This document shows positions 1-6,728 of a DNA stretch of 7,747 nucleotides, piece by piece. The number at the start of each line of letters is the position of its first letter. Positions within the stretch are counted from its first letter, which is position 1. The DNA is from Opitutaceae bacterium (GTDB taxonomy: Bacteria > Verrucomicrobiota > Verrucomicrobiia > Opitutales > Opitutaceae). The translations under genes and the position numbers were made by a program. The stretch is taken from positions 1 through 7,747 of the forward strand of contig JAISTY010000133.1 of the NCBI GenBank assembly GCA_031272375.1. Reading direction: 5' to 3'. The notes beneath the pieces were generated by a model, which saw only the letters and a list, made by a program, of their open reading frames with translations, was not told the DNA's origin and did no database searches.

Positions 1-12
1 TGGGCGGTCGAG

Positions 13-49
13 TGTCTGAAATAAGCCAAACGGCGGCGATTTTGAGACA
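13..49. promoter_or_regulatory. Imperfect inverted repeat upstream of the regulator gene, possible operator
   Basis: The arms TGTCTGAAAT (13-22) and TTTTGAGACA (40-49) match as an inverted repeat at 8 of 10 positions with a 17-base spacer. A TTGACA hexamer, like a sigma-70 -35 box, directly follows at 50-55, but no convincing -10 box is seen about 17 bases further on. The position, 36 bases before the regulator start, would suit autoregulation. That function is inference; the repeat could be chance. Confidence 0.25.
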
Positions 50-84
50 TTGACAAGGCGGGGAGGGGCGGGTGGTTTCCGGGC

Positions 85-1227
85 ATGGGCGCGAAAGGCA
101 ACAAGGTGCCGCGGGTTGCGGTGTGCATGAACATACGGGAATTGTGGGGGCGGGAGCGGATGTTCGGGTTTTTGGAGGAGGCGCGGACGCGGAACTGGCG
201 GCTGTTCCGGGTGCAGCCGGACAACCAGAGCCTGCTGGATCCGGGGTTTCACATGACGTTCGACGGGGTGGTGATCTTCGATTGCCGCGATGAGCGGTTG
301 AGGGAGGCGTTGTGCGCGAGGAGCGGGGTGCGGGTGGCACTGGACTCGTTGAACACGGACGGCTCGGAGGCGTCGGTTTTCATGGACGCGGCGGAGAACG
401 TGCGGATGGCGGCGGGGCATTTGCGGGCGGTGGGTTTCGGGCACCTGGCCTACTGCGGGTTCGCGAACCATCGGACGTCGGACGCGCGGGAGGCGGCGTT
501 TCTCGAACAGACGGGCGGGGAGGGGAAAGTGTTCCGGGATCCCTCGCTGGACAACCCGTCCGGGCTGGCGCCGTTGATGCGCTGGCTGAAGGGGCTGCCG
601 AAGCCGGCGGGGGTGTTGACGTGCGACGACCGGCTCGGCGAGCGCGTGTTGGAGGCGTGCCGGTGGGCGGGGTTGCGGGTGCCGGAGGAGGTGGGGGTGA
701 TCGGGGGCGGAAACGACGAGTTGATTTGCGGGACGACGCATCCGGGGCTGTCGAGCACGGTGCTGCCCTCGCGGAGGATAGGGCGGATTGGGGCGGAGAT
801 GCTTGGGCGGCTGATGGCGGGCGGAAAGGTGGCGGAGCGGCTTGTGGCGCTGGCGCCGGTGGATGTGGTGGCGCGGGGTTCGACGGACCGGCTGCCGGCG
901 GCAAGGGAGGCGGTGCTGCGGGCGATGGAGTTCATGCGGGCGGAATGCCACCGTCCGATCGGGGTGGAGGAGCTGGCGGCGGCGGCGGGGGTGTCGCGGC
1001 GGACGCTGGACCGGGCGTTCGCGGCGGACACGGGGCTGCCGGCGCACGAGCACCTGACGCGGTTGCGGCTGGGGGCGGCGAAGCAGCTGTTGAGGCGGGC
1101 GGAGGTGCCGTTGGGCGAGGTGCCGGCGCGGTGCGGGTATTTGTCGCTGTCGGCGTTCGCGCAGATGTTTCACGGGCGGACGGGGATGACGCCGCGGGAA
1201 TTCCGCGAGCGGCACGGGGAGGGGTGA
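85..1227 (+). CDS. XylR-like AraC-family transcriptional regulator with LacI-like ligand-binding domain
   Basis: A 380-residue cytoplasmic DNA-binding regulator. Residues about 10-265 resemble the periplasmic-binding-protein fold of LacI/XylR proteins: the run GVLTCDDRLGERVLEA (176-191), GLRVPEEVGVIGGGNDELIC (196-215) and PGLSSTVLPSRRIG (220-233) follow the usual LacI C-terminal pattern. Residues about 275-376 form the AraC DNA-binding domain with two helix-turn-helix units: IGVEELAAAAGVSRRTLDRAF (292-312, first HTH) and the 341-376 segment with GYLSLSAF and GMTPREFR (second HTH). Domain order and length match E. coli XylR, which senses a sugar and activates catabolic genes. The effector here is unknown; no sugar-catabolic operon is adjacent. 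The ATG at 85 starts where the family fold begins. The G-rich run at 61-70 lies too far upstream to be a normal ribosome binding site. Codons are strongly G-ended (GCG, GGG, CTG), unlike the operon at the right end. Confidence 0.93.
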   Translation: MGAKGNKVPRVAVCMNIRELWGRERMFGFLEEARTRNWRLFRVQPDNQSLLDPGFHMTFDGVVIFDCRDERLREALCARSGVRVALDSLNTDGSEASVFMDAAENVRMAAGHLRAVGFGHLAYCGFANHRTSDAREAAFLEQTGGEGKVFRDPSLDNPSGLAPLMRWLKGLPKPAGVLTCDDRLGERVLEACRWAGLRVPEEVGVIGGGNDELICGTTHPGLSSTVLPSRRIGRIGAEMLGRLMAGGKVAERLVALAPVDVVARGSTDRLPAAREAVLRAMEFMRAECHRPIGVEELAAAAGVSRRTLDRAFAADTGLPAHEHLTRLRLGAAKQLLRRAEVPLGEVPARCGYLSLSAFAQMFHGRTGMTPREFRERHGEG

Positions 1228-1270
1228 GGGCGTTTCCGGGGAGGGAAGCCGGTTTGCGAAGTTTTTTTAT

Positions 1271-1451
1271 TAACCACTAATGAACACTGATTTGGAACTT
1301 ATTCGGAAGAGGGTTTTGCCTCACACGAAGCCAAACCAAGACGGAGCAAAGTTTTCTCATCCACAGATTTCTCCGATTTCCACAGATCTCCAATTCGTTT
1401 GATATCAAAAAGTTGTATCCGTTAAGTCCGTGTCAATCCGTGGTGGGTTCG
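1271..1451. repeat. AT-richer spacer element with imperfect inverted ends, candidate dispersed repeat
   Basis: The 306-base gap 1228-1533 has no supportable gene, and its composition falls from very GC-rich to near balanced. Its edges are imperfect inverted repeats: 1274-1293 (CCACTAATGAACACTGATTT) against the reverse complement of 1424-1443 (CCACGGATTGACACGGACTT), 14 of 20 matching. Inside are two copies of CCACAGAT (1361-1368 and 1380-1387) and a perfect 12-base palindrome, TTTGATATCAAA (1398-1409). From memory, phrases such as CACGGATTGACACGGA and CCACAGAT recur in spacers of many bacterial genomes as short non-coding repeats. Whether this copy belongs to such a family is inference. It may also hold the promoter of the downstream gene; I see no clear -35/-10 pair. 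Confidence 0.5.
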
Positions 1452-1533
1452 TGAAGTCCGGTTTTTATGCGGGAACGGCAAAACGGCGTTGATTGCGGGC
1501 GGGGGGCGGGCTGAATGCGCGGCGATTTTTCAC

Positions 1534-2952
1534 ATGGAAACCAGCACGCTCATCAACGCCTTCAACAACGCCGGGCAGGGACACGTCTTCGCCTTTTTCA
1601 ACGAACTCGACGGGGAGGCGAAACGGCGGCTGCTGGAGCAGGCGGCGGAGGTGGATTTGGAGGAGATCGCGCGGCTCAACGCGACGCTGCTCGGCGGCGG
1701 GGCGGGCGCGCGGGAGGATCTTTTTTCGGGGCTGGCGCCGGCGCCCTACGAGAAGCTGCCGGAGAACGGCGGCGACCTGGCGGCATGGCGGGCGGCGAAG
1801 GCGGCGGGCGAGGCGGCGTTGCGGGCGGGACAAGTCGCCGCCTTCACCGTCGCGGGAGGGCAGGGGACGCGGCTCGGTTTCGACGGACCGAAGGGGACGT
1901 TTCCGGTGACGCCGGTGCGGAAGGCGACGCTGTTCCAGGTGTTCGCGGAAAAAATCCTGGCGGCGGGGCGGCGTTATGGGCGTCCGTTGCACTGGTTCAT
2001 CATGACGAGCCACGCGAACCACGCGGCGACGGAGGCGTTTTTCAGGGGCAACGGTTTCTTCGGGCTGGCGGAGTCGCACGTGCATTTGTTCCGGCAGGGG
2101 CGGATGCCGGCGGTGGGGTTTGACGGGAAAATCCTGCTGGAAACGAAAGGCTCGATCGCGATGTCGCCGGACGGGCACGGGGGCAGTTTGCGGGCGTTGG
2201 AACGGAGCGGCTCGCTGGATCTGATGGAGCGCGAGGGCGTGCGGGCGTTGAGCTATTTCCAGGTGGACAACCCGTTGGTGCGGGCGATTGATCCGGCGTT
2301 CATCGGGTGGCATTTCACGAGGGGATCGGAGCTGTCGAGCAAGCTGCTGCCGAAGGCGTATCCGGGGGAGAAGGTGGGGCATTTTTGCGTGAAGGACGGG
2401 CGCAACGTGGTCGTCGAGTATTCGGATTTGCCGGAGGCGTTGCAACAGGAGCGGGACGCGGCGGGCGGGCTGCGTTTCAACGGCGGCAGCATCGCGATCC
2501 ACGTTTTCGACCGCGAGTTCATCCGGCGGCTGGCGGGCGGGGCGGCGTCGCTGCCGTTCCACCGGGCGGACAAGAAAATCCCCTGCGTGGACGCCGGCGG
2601 CGGCTTGTCGAAGCCGTCGAAGCCGAACGGGGTGAAGTTCGAGCTGTTCGTGTTCGACGCGCTGCCGTTTGCGAAAAATCCGGTGATCATCGAGACGCGG
2701 CGGGAGGACGATTTTTCGCCGGTGAAGAACGCGGAGGGCGTGGACTCGCCGGCAAGCTGCCGCCGGGATTTGCTGCGGCAATACGGGCGCTGGCTGGCCG
2801 CCAACGGCGCCAACGTGCCGCTCGGCGCCGACGGGACGCCGGCGGTGGAGTTCGAGGTGTCGCCGCTGTTCGGCTACGACGAGGACAGTTTCGCCGAAAG
2901 CTGGGACAAGCTGCCGCAGAAACCCATTGTGCGGAACGGTTTGTGCTTGTGA
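1534..2952 (+). CDS. UDPGP-family (UAP1/AGX1-like) UDP-sugar pyrophosphorylase
   Basis: A 472-residue cytosolic nucleotidyltransferase that would make a UDP-sugar and pyrophosphate from UTP and a sugar 1-phosphate. It resembles eukaryotic UDP-N-acetylglucosamine pyrophosphorylase (human AGX1, about 505 aa) along its whole length: nucleotide loop AGGQGTRLG (107-115) with PKGTF (119-123), the MPAVGFDGKILLE stretch (191-203), PDGHGG (212-217), FQVDNPLV (242-249), FNGGSIAIHVF (315-325), KKIP (347-350), KPNGVKFE (363-370), FVFD (372-375) and EDDFSPVKNA (391-400). The ATG at 1534 is preferred over an in-frame TTG at 1489 because the N-terminus (AGQGHVFAFFNEL) then aligns with the start of AGX1. There is no Shine-Dalgarno sequence. 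Two sugar-site motifs differ from AGX1 (PDGNGG to PDGHGG, NAGNIANH to NGGSIAIH), so the substrate could be glucose-1-P, GlcNAc-1-P or another sugar phosphate. Likely role: precursors for envelope polysaccharide or glycogen-like polymers. It is apparently a single-gene unit, convergent with the next gene. Confidence 0.9.
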   Translation: METSTLINAFNNAGQGHVFAFFNELDGEAKRRLLEQAAEVDLEEIARLNATLLGGGAGAREDLFSGLAPAPYEKLPENGGDLAAWRAAKAAGEAALRAGQVAAFTVAGGQGTRLGFDGPKGTFPVTPVRKATLFQVFAEKILAAGRRYGRPLHWFIMTSHANHAATEAFFRGNGFFGLAESHVHLFRQGRMPAVGFDGKILLETKGSIAMSPDGHGGSLRALERSGSLDLMEREGVRALSYFQVDNPLVRAIDPAFIGWHFTRGSELSSKLLPKAYPGEKVGHFCVKDGRNVVVEYSDLPEALQQERDAAGGLRFNGGSIAIHVFDREFIRRLAGGAASLPFHRADKKIPCVDAGGGLSKPSKPNGVKFELFVFDALPFAKNPVIIETRREDDFSPVKNAEGVDSPASCRRDLLRQYGRWLAANGANVPLGADGTPAVEFEVSPLFGYDEDSFAESWDKLPQKPIVRNGLCL

Positions 2953-2958
2953 CAAGGC

Positions 2959-3774
2959 CTAACGGCGCAGGCAGGCGGCATAGAGCGTCCGGTCGGAGCA
3001 GGGGAGGCCGGCGTCGAGCCAGTCATTGAGGACGGAGCGCAGGGGCGCGTCGAGAAAGCGGACGGCGGTCGCGGCGATTTCCGGCGGGATGCGATAGGCG
3101 GCCTCCGCGATGGAGCCGGTGATGGCCGCGAGGGTGTCGCTGTCGCCGCCGAGGGAAATGGCGTTGCGGATGGCGTCCTCGAAGCCGTCGCTTTCAAGGA
3201 ACGCGAGGATCGCCTCGGGGACGGTTTCGCGGCAGGTTTCGTTAAATTGATAGACCGGACGTATTTCCGCGAGCGTCCGGCGCAGGTCATAGCCGTGGTT
3301 CCGCTCAATGTAATCGCGGATTTCGGGTTTTGTTTTGCCGGAACGCGCGAGGTGGATGGCCGCGGCGGCGGCCTTTGCGCCGGTGACGCCTTCGGGGTGG
3401 TTGTGGGTGACGGCGGCGGATTTCCCCGCGAGCGCCTCCGCATCGGCGAGGGTTTCCGCGAACCAGGCGCAGGGCGAGACGCGCATGGCGGAGCCGTTGC
3501 CCCAGCTGTTGTAGGGGCGCGTGTCGCCGGAAATCAGCCAGCCCGCGAAACGACCGCCATAACCGGCGCAAGGATAGAGCTTCCCGAACTCCTTCATCGA
3601 GCGGACAAAGGTATCCGGCGCGCCGCCTTTGAGCAGGGCGTCGGCGACGGCGAGGGTCATCACGGTGTCGTCGGTGAAGAAGCAGCGCTTTTGGAAGAGC
3701 GGGAAGTCCTTGGTCTTGATGTTGTCGAACTCGTAAATCGAGCCGACGATGTCGCCGATGAGTGCGCCGAGCAT
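2959..3774 (-). CDS. ADP-ribosylglycohydrolase (DraG/ARH) family protein
   Basis: A 271-residue protein of the all-helical, dinuclear-metal ADP-ribosylglycohydrolase family, whose members remove ADP-ribose from proteins or other acceptors. Visible signatures are the N-terminal GALIGDIVGSIYEF (3-16), the metal-binding FTDDTVMT (33-40), GNGSAMRVSP (92-101), THNHPEG (123-129) and the second metal motif GGDSDT (209-214). Length and motif order fit small bacterial DraG relatives. The reading frame stays open far upstream, but the first ATG that gives the family N-terminus is at 3774, in the context AACC-ATG without a Shine-Dalgarno sequence. It lies 53 bases downstream of the methyltransferase gene on the same strand, so the two are probably co-transcribed. 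Its stop is 6 bases from the converging stop of the pyrophosphorylase gene, leaving no room for a separate terminator. There is no nitrogenase context, so a true DraG role in nitrogen fixation is not supported. The acceptor substrate is unknown. Confidence 0.92.
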   Translation of the reverse strand: MLGALIGDIVGSIYEFDNIKTKDFPLFQKRCFFTDDTVMTLAVADALLKGGAPDTFVRSMKEFGKLYPCAGYGGRFAGWLISGDTRPYNSWGNGSAMRVSPCAWFAETLADAEALAGKSAAVTHNHPEGVTGAKAAAAAIHLARSGKTKPEIRDYIERNHGYDLRRTLAEIRPVYQFNETCRETVPEAILAFLESDGFEDAIRNAISLGGDSDTLAAITGSIAEAAYRIPPEIAATAVRFLDAPLRSVLNDWLDAGLPCSDRTLYAACLRR

Positions 3775-3827
3775 GGTTGGGCGGGTTGGAGGGTGAATGG
3801 TTTTTGGGCGGACGGGAAGGGCGCGTT

Positions 3828-4316
3828 TCAGGCGTTTTTTCGCTCGTGGGCGAGGAGGCGGGCTTTGGTTCCGGGGCCGAAGGCGAAGCCGGACAAGCCG
3901 CCGTCGCTTGCAATAACACGGTGGCAGGGAACGAGAAGGGCGACCGTGTTGGCGCCGCAGGCGGAGCCGATGGCGCGGGCGGAGGTTTTGAGCTTCCGGG
4001 CAATGTCGCCGTAGGAACGGGTTTCGCCGAAGGGGATTTTCCGGAGTTCGCGCCGGACGCGCCGCTGGAAAGGCGTGCCGGCGGGGGCGAGGGGGAGGTC
4101 GAAACGCTTCCGTTCGCCGGAAAAATACTCCGCGATCTGGGCGGCGGCTTGCCGGAGGACGGGCGCGTCGCCGCCGGCTTGGATTTCCCGTCCGGCCCCG
4201 AGGCGGGCGCGGAGCGCGGCGGCTTGTCCGAAGACGACGCCCATGATTTCGCCGCTCCCGTTGGCGGCGAGGGTGAGGTTTCCGAAGGGCGTTTTGAGGG
4301 TCTGGCAGACGGGCAT
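3828..4316 (-). CDS. ogt: Methylated-DNA--[protein]-cysteine S-methyltransferase (MGMT/Ogt type)
   Basis: A 162-residue DNA repair protein that transfers the alkyl group from O6-alkylguanine to its own cysteine in a single-use reaction. The active-site motif PCHRVI is at 130-135, with acceptor Cys131. Upstream are the family helix-turn-helix and recognition segments: TPFQRRVRRELRKIPFGETRSYGDIA (81-106, of which GETRSYGDIA is at 97-106), then SARAIGSACGANTVALLVP (112-130), which carries the expected Arg114 and Asn123. The residue after that Asn is Thr where Pro is common. The C-terminal LSGFAFGPGTKARLL (141-155) matches the usual GGYxxGxxxKxxLL pattern with a Phe change. Length is typical of Ogt without an Ada regulatory domain. 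The start at 4316 lacks a Shine-Dalgarno sequence. It is the first gene of a likely two-gene minus-strand unit with the ADP-ribosylglycohydrolase, and is divergent from the propionate operon. Confidence 0.94.
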   Translation of the reverse strand: MPVCQTLKTPFGNLTLAANGSGEIMGVVFGQAAALRARLGAGREIQAGGDAPVLRQAAAQIAEYFSGERKRFDLPLAPAGTPFQRRVRRELRKIPFGETRSYGDIARKLKTSARAIGSACGANTVALLVPCHRVIASDGGLSGFAFGPGTKARLLAHERKNA

Positions 4317-4542
4317 TTTGGGAGGCGTTCGGGTTTGAAGCGGCGGCGGCTTGTCGCGGAAAAGGGCCCGCGCCTGGCGTTTTACAACCCCCTTTTCGGG
4401 GAACAGTTCCGGCGGCGGGGGCGTCCGCGCCGGATTTTCCGTGCCTCAAAATTCAAAAATTCCAACCCTTGACATTCACCCTTCCGCCGCCACCGTGCCG
4501 CCCTCTTTGCGGCCAACCAACCGCCTCCCTTCCTTCTCCACC
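4317..4542. promoter_or_regulatory. Divergent intergenic region expected to hold promoters for both flanking units
   Basis: These 226 bases separate two outward-facing transcription units, so both promoters should lie here. Seen directly: an AT-richer patch around 4446-4464 with two AAAATTC-like phrases (CAAAATTC and CAAAAATTC), followed by TTGACA at 4469-4474 on the + strand, which suits a -35 box for the operon. No good -10 hexamer follows at the expected distance. A small CCCC/GGGG hairpin with a TTTTC loop lies near 4390-4401. Strand composition changes from G-rich to C-rich inside this region. The promoter assignment is inference. Confidence 0.4.
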
Positions 4543-4953
4543 ATGATCAAAAAAATAGACCACCTCGGCATCGCCGTCACAAAACTTGAGGACGCCATCC
4601 CGTTCTACCGCGACATCCTTGGCCTCGCCTACCACGGGCAGGAAGAAGTTGCCGACCAGAAAGTTAAAACAGCCTTCTTTGAGGCCGGCGATGTTCACAT
4701 CGAACTTCTCGAACCCACCTCCCCCGACAGCCCCATCGCCAAATTCATCGAGAAAAACGGCGGCCGCGGCGGCATCCACCACATCGCCTACGCCGTTGAC
4801 GACGTCGCCGACTCCCTTGCCAAGCTCACCGCCAAAGGCGTTGCCCTCGTTGACAAAGCCCCCCGCGCCGGCGCCAACAACAAACTCATCGCCTTCCTCC
4901 ACCCCAAAAGCTCCGCCGGCGTCCTCACCGAACTTTGCGCCGACAAGAAATAA
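4543..4953 (+). CDS. mce: Methylmalonyl-CoA epimerase
   Basis: A 136-residue vicinal-oxygen-chelate (glyoxalase-fold) enzyme that interconverts (R)- and (S)-methylmalonyl-CoA. It has two beta-alpha-beta-beta-beta repeats. The first opens with IDHLGIAV (5-12) and AIPFYRDILGL (18-28); the second carries GGIHHIAYAVDD (76-87). Likely metal ligands by family position are His7, Glu54 (in HIELLEP), His80 and Glu130 (in LTELC), which also serve the proton shuttle. Length fits the family. The frame is open upstream to 4351, but the ATG at 4543, preceded by TCCACC, gives the normal N-terminus and follows the putative -35 box. It is the first gene of the operon, 94 bases before mmdA. That context separates it from other VOC enzymes, because the epimerase makes the (S)-isomer used by the decarboxylase. 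The mutase that would supply the (R)-isomer is not in this window. Confidence 0.94.
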   Translation: MIKKIDHLGIAVTKLEDAIPFYRDILGLAYHGQEEVADQKVKTAFFEAGDVHIELLEPTSPDSPIAKFIEKNGGRGGIHHIAYAVDDVADSLAKLTAKGVALVDKAPRAGANNKLIAFLHPKSSAGVLTELCADKK

Positions 4954-5047
4954 GCCGCCGCCCACCACGCCGGAAACGCCCGGTTGACGCCCGACAAGCC
5001 GCCGCCGCGCCGACAAACACCCGCAACCACATAAACCGCCTTCCATC

Positions 5048-6682
5048 ATGCCAATAGATCCGAAACTCCTCGAACGCCTCCGCAAGGAACGCGAAGCCGC
5101 CTTCGCCGCCGGCGGCCCCAAGAAAGTCGCCGCGCGCCACGAAAAAGGCCTCCTCACCGCCCGCGAACGCATCGCCGAACTCTTCACCCCCGGCACCTTC
5201 ATGGAGTCCGGCCTCCACGCCCAGCACCAATGCGAACACTTCGGACTCGCCGGCAAACCCCTCCCCTGCGACGGCGTCATCACCGGCACCGGACACATTG
5301 ACGGACGCCCCGTCGCCGCCTTCGCCCAGGACTTCACCGTCGGCGGCGGCGCCCTCGGCCAGATCCACGCCAAGAAAATCTGCGACACCCTCGATTTCGC
5401 CCTCCAGTCCGGCATCCCCGTCATCGGCATCAACGACTCCGGCGGCGCCCGCATCCAGGAAGGCGACGACGCCCTCTCCGGCTACGGCCAGATTTTCTTC
5501 CGCAACGTCCTCCTCTCCGGCGTCGTCCCCCAGATTTCCGTGATCGCCGGCCCCTGCGCCGGCGGCGCCGCCTATTCGCCCGCCCTCACGGACTTCATCA
5601 TCATGACGAAGCGCAACGCCCAGATGTTCATCTGCGGCCCCGACGTCATCAAGGCCGCCACCGGCGAGGACGCCAAACCCGACCTCTTCGCCACCGCCGC
5701 CGCCCACGCCTCCATCTCTGGCAACATCCACTTTGTCGCCGAGGACGGCCCCGACGCCTTCCGCATCATCCACAAACTCCTCTCCTACCTCCCACAGAAC
5801 AACATGATGGAACCGCCCCACCACCCCTCCCCCTCCATCAACCTCGAACCCAACCCCGCCTTCAACGAAATCGTCCCCGCCACCGCCAAGGACTCCTACG
5901 ACGTCCACAACATCATCAACCTCCTCGTTGACGGCGGCGAGTTCCTCGAAGTCCAGAAAGAGTTCGCCAAAAACATCGTCGTCGGCTTCTCCCGCATCGA
6001 AGGCATCGTCGCCGGCATCATCGCCAACAACCCCGCGGTCAAGGCCGGCTGCCTCGACATTGACTCCTCCGACAAGGCCGCGCGCTTCATACGCTTCTGC
6101 AACATCTTCAACATCCCGCTGGTCAACCTTGTGGACGTTCCCGGCTTCATGCCCGGCCTCCGCCAGGAGCAGGGCGGCATCATCCGCCACGGCGCCAAAA
6201 TGCTCTTCGCCTACGCCGCCAGCACCGTCCCGAAAATCACCCTCATCATGCGCAAAGCCTACGGCGGCGCGTATCTGGCGATGTGCTCCCGCGACCTCGG
6301 GGCCGACCTCGTCTATGCCTGGCCCACCGCCGAAGTCGCCGTCATGGGCGCCGCCGGCGCCGTCAACGTCCTCTACAAGGACGAAATCCTCGCCGCCGGC
6401 CTCGCCTCCGACGAAGCCAAGGCCGCCAAAGCCGAGGGCAAGGACGCCAAGGAAGTCGCCAAAATCGCGCTAAAATCCTCCGCCGCCCGCGCCAAGGCCG
6501 CCGAATACGCCGCCGAATACCATGCCAAATTCGCCTCGCCCTACGAGGTCGCCAGCAAATGCATGATCACCGACGTCATCGAACCCGCCCAAACCCGCGG
6601 CGTCATCGCGATGGCCCTCCGCAACACCCTCTCCAAGCGCGACACCCGCCCCGCCAAAAAACACGGCAACATCCCGCTCTGA
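5048..6682 (+). CDS. mmdA: Methylmalonyl-CoA decarboxylase alpha subunit / acyl-CoA carboxylase carboxyltransferase
   Basis: A 544-residue carboxyltransferase of the PccB/MmdA/12S family with two crotonase-fold halves. It moves the carboxyl group between (S)-methylmalonyl-CoA and biotin. Markers: LTARERIAELF (36-46), first-half oxyanion region SGGARIQEG (131-139), GPCAGGAAYSPALTDF (168-183), second-half VDVPGFMPG (362-370), QGGIIRHGAKMLFAYA (375-390), RKAYGGAYLAMCS (402-414) and AWPTAEVAVMGAAGAVN (424-440). Cytoplasmic. The neighbours (epimerase, biotin carrier, OadG-like subunit, no biotin carboxylase) favour the Na+-pumping decarboxylase over an ATP-dependent propionyl-CoA carboxylase; a transcarboxylase is possible but less likely. 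It is longer than usual relatives (about 510-520 aa) because of an Ala/Lys/Glu-rich insertion around residues 449-490. Start context is ATC-ATG, without a Shine-Dalgarno sequence. Codons are mainly C-ended. Confidence 0.93.
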   Translation: MPIDPKLLERLRKEREAAFAAGGPKKVAARHEKGLLTARERIAELFTPGTFMESGLHAQHQCEHFGLAGKPLPCDGVITGTGHIDGRPVAAFAQDFTVGGGALGQIHAKKICDTLDFALQSGIPVIGINDSGGARIQEGDDALSGYGQIFFRNVLLSGVVPQISVIAGPCAGGAAYSPALTDFIIMTKRNAQMFICGPDVIKAATGEDAKPDLFATAAAHASISGNIHFVAEDGPDAFRIIHKLLSYLPQNNMMEPPHHPSPSINLEPNPAFNEIVPATAKDSYDVHNIINLLVDGGEFLEVQKEFAKNIVVGFSRIEGIVAGIIANNPAVKAGCLDIDSSDKAARFIRFCNIFNIPLVNLVDVPGFMPGLRQEQGGIIRHGAKMLFAYAASTVPKITLIMRKAYGGAYLAMCSRDLGADLVYAWPTAEVAVMGAAGAVNVLYKDEILAAGLASDEAKAAKAEGKDAKEVAKIALKSSAARAKAAEYAAEYHAKFASPYEVASKCMITDVIEPAQTRGVIAMALRNTLSKRDTRPAKKHGNIPL

Positions 6683-6728
6683 CCCGTCACGCAAACCCGC
6701 CACCCAACCACTCAACCACCACCGCACC

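Noticed and set aside
1236..1268. Possible terminator after the regulator gene (seven T at 1262-1268)
   Set aside because: Only a 4-bp CCGG/CCGG pairing precedes the T-run and it is not adjacent to it; too weak to call.
1361..1387. Two CCACAGAT copies as a minimal CRISPR or an integron-type site
   Set aside because: Only two 8-base copies with an 11-base gap and no cas or integrase genes; the spacing fits neither system.
1465..2955. Nearly 500-codon open frame opposite the pyrophosphorylase gene
   Set aside because: The translation is Arg/Pro/Gln-rich without domains and lies antisense to a gene with strong full-length homology; it arises from codon bias in GC-rich DNA.
3305..4003. Long open frame on the minus strand overlapping the methyltransferase and DraG-like genes
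   Set aside because: Its product is an Arg/Pro-rich composition artefact of high GC, and it overlaps two genes with clear family motifs.
4389..4401. CCCC-loop-GGGG hairpin in the divergent spacer as a terminator
   Set aside because: Four base pairs with no T-run after it on either strand, and both neighbouring units transcribe away from it.
3775..4449. N-terminal extension of the DraG-like protein
   Set aside because: The upstream part overlaps the methyltransferase gene in another frame and is basic low-complexity; the family N-terminus begins at the ATG at 3774.
4351..4542. N-terminal extension of the epimerase
   Set aside because: The extra 64 residues are Arg/Pro/Ser-rich with no family match and would span the likely promoter; the ATG at 4543 gives the normal epimerase start.
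4990..5004. Shared phrase CCCGACAAGCCGCCG before mmdA and at the operon terminator
   Set aside because: The phrase is built from common local words (CGACAA, GCCGCCG) and only the second copy forms a terminator stem; chance repetition is the simpler reading.
4925..6190. 421-codon open frame antisense to mmdA
   Set aside because: The Gly/Asp/Val-rich low-complexity product mirrors C-ended codons of mmdA; no recognisable motifs.
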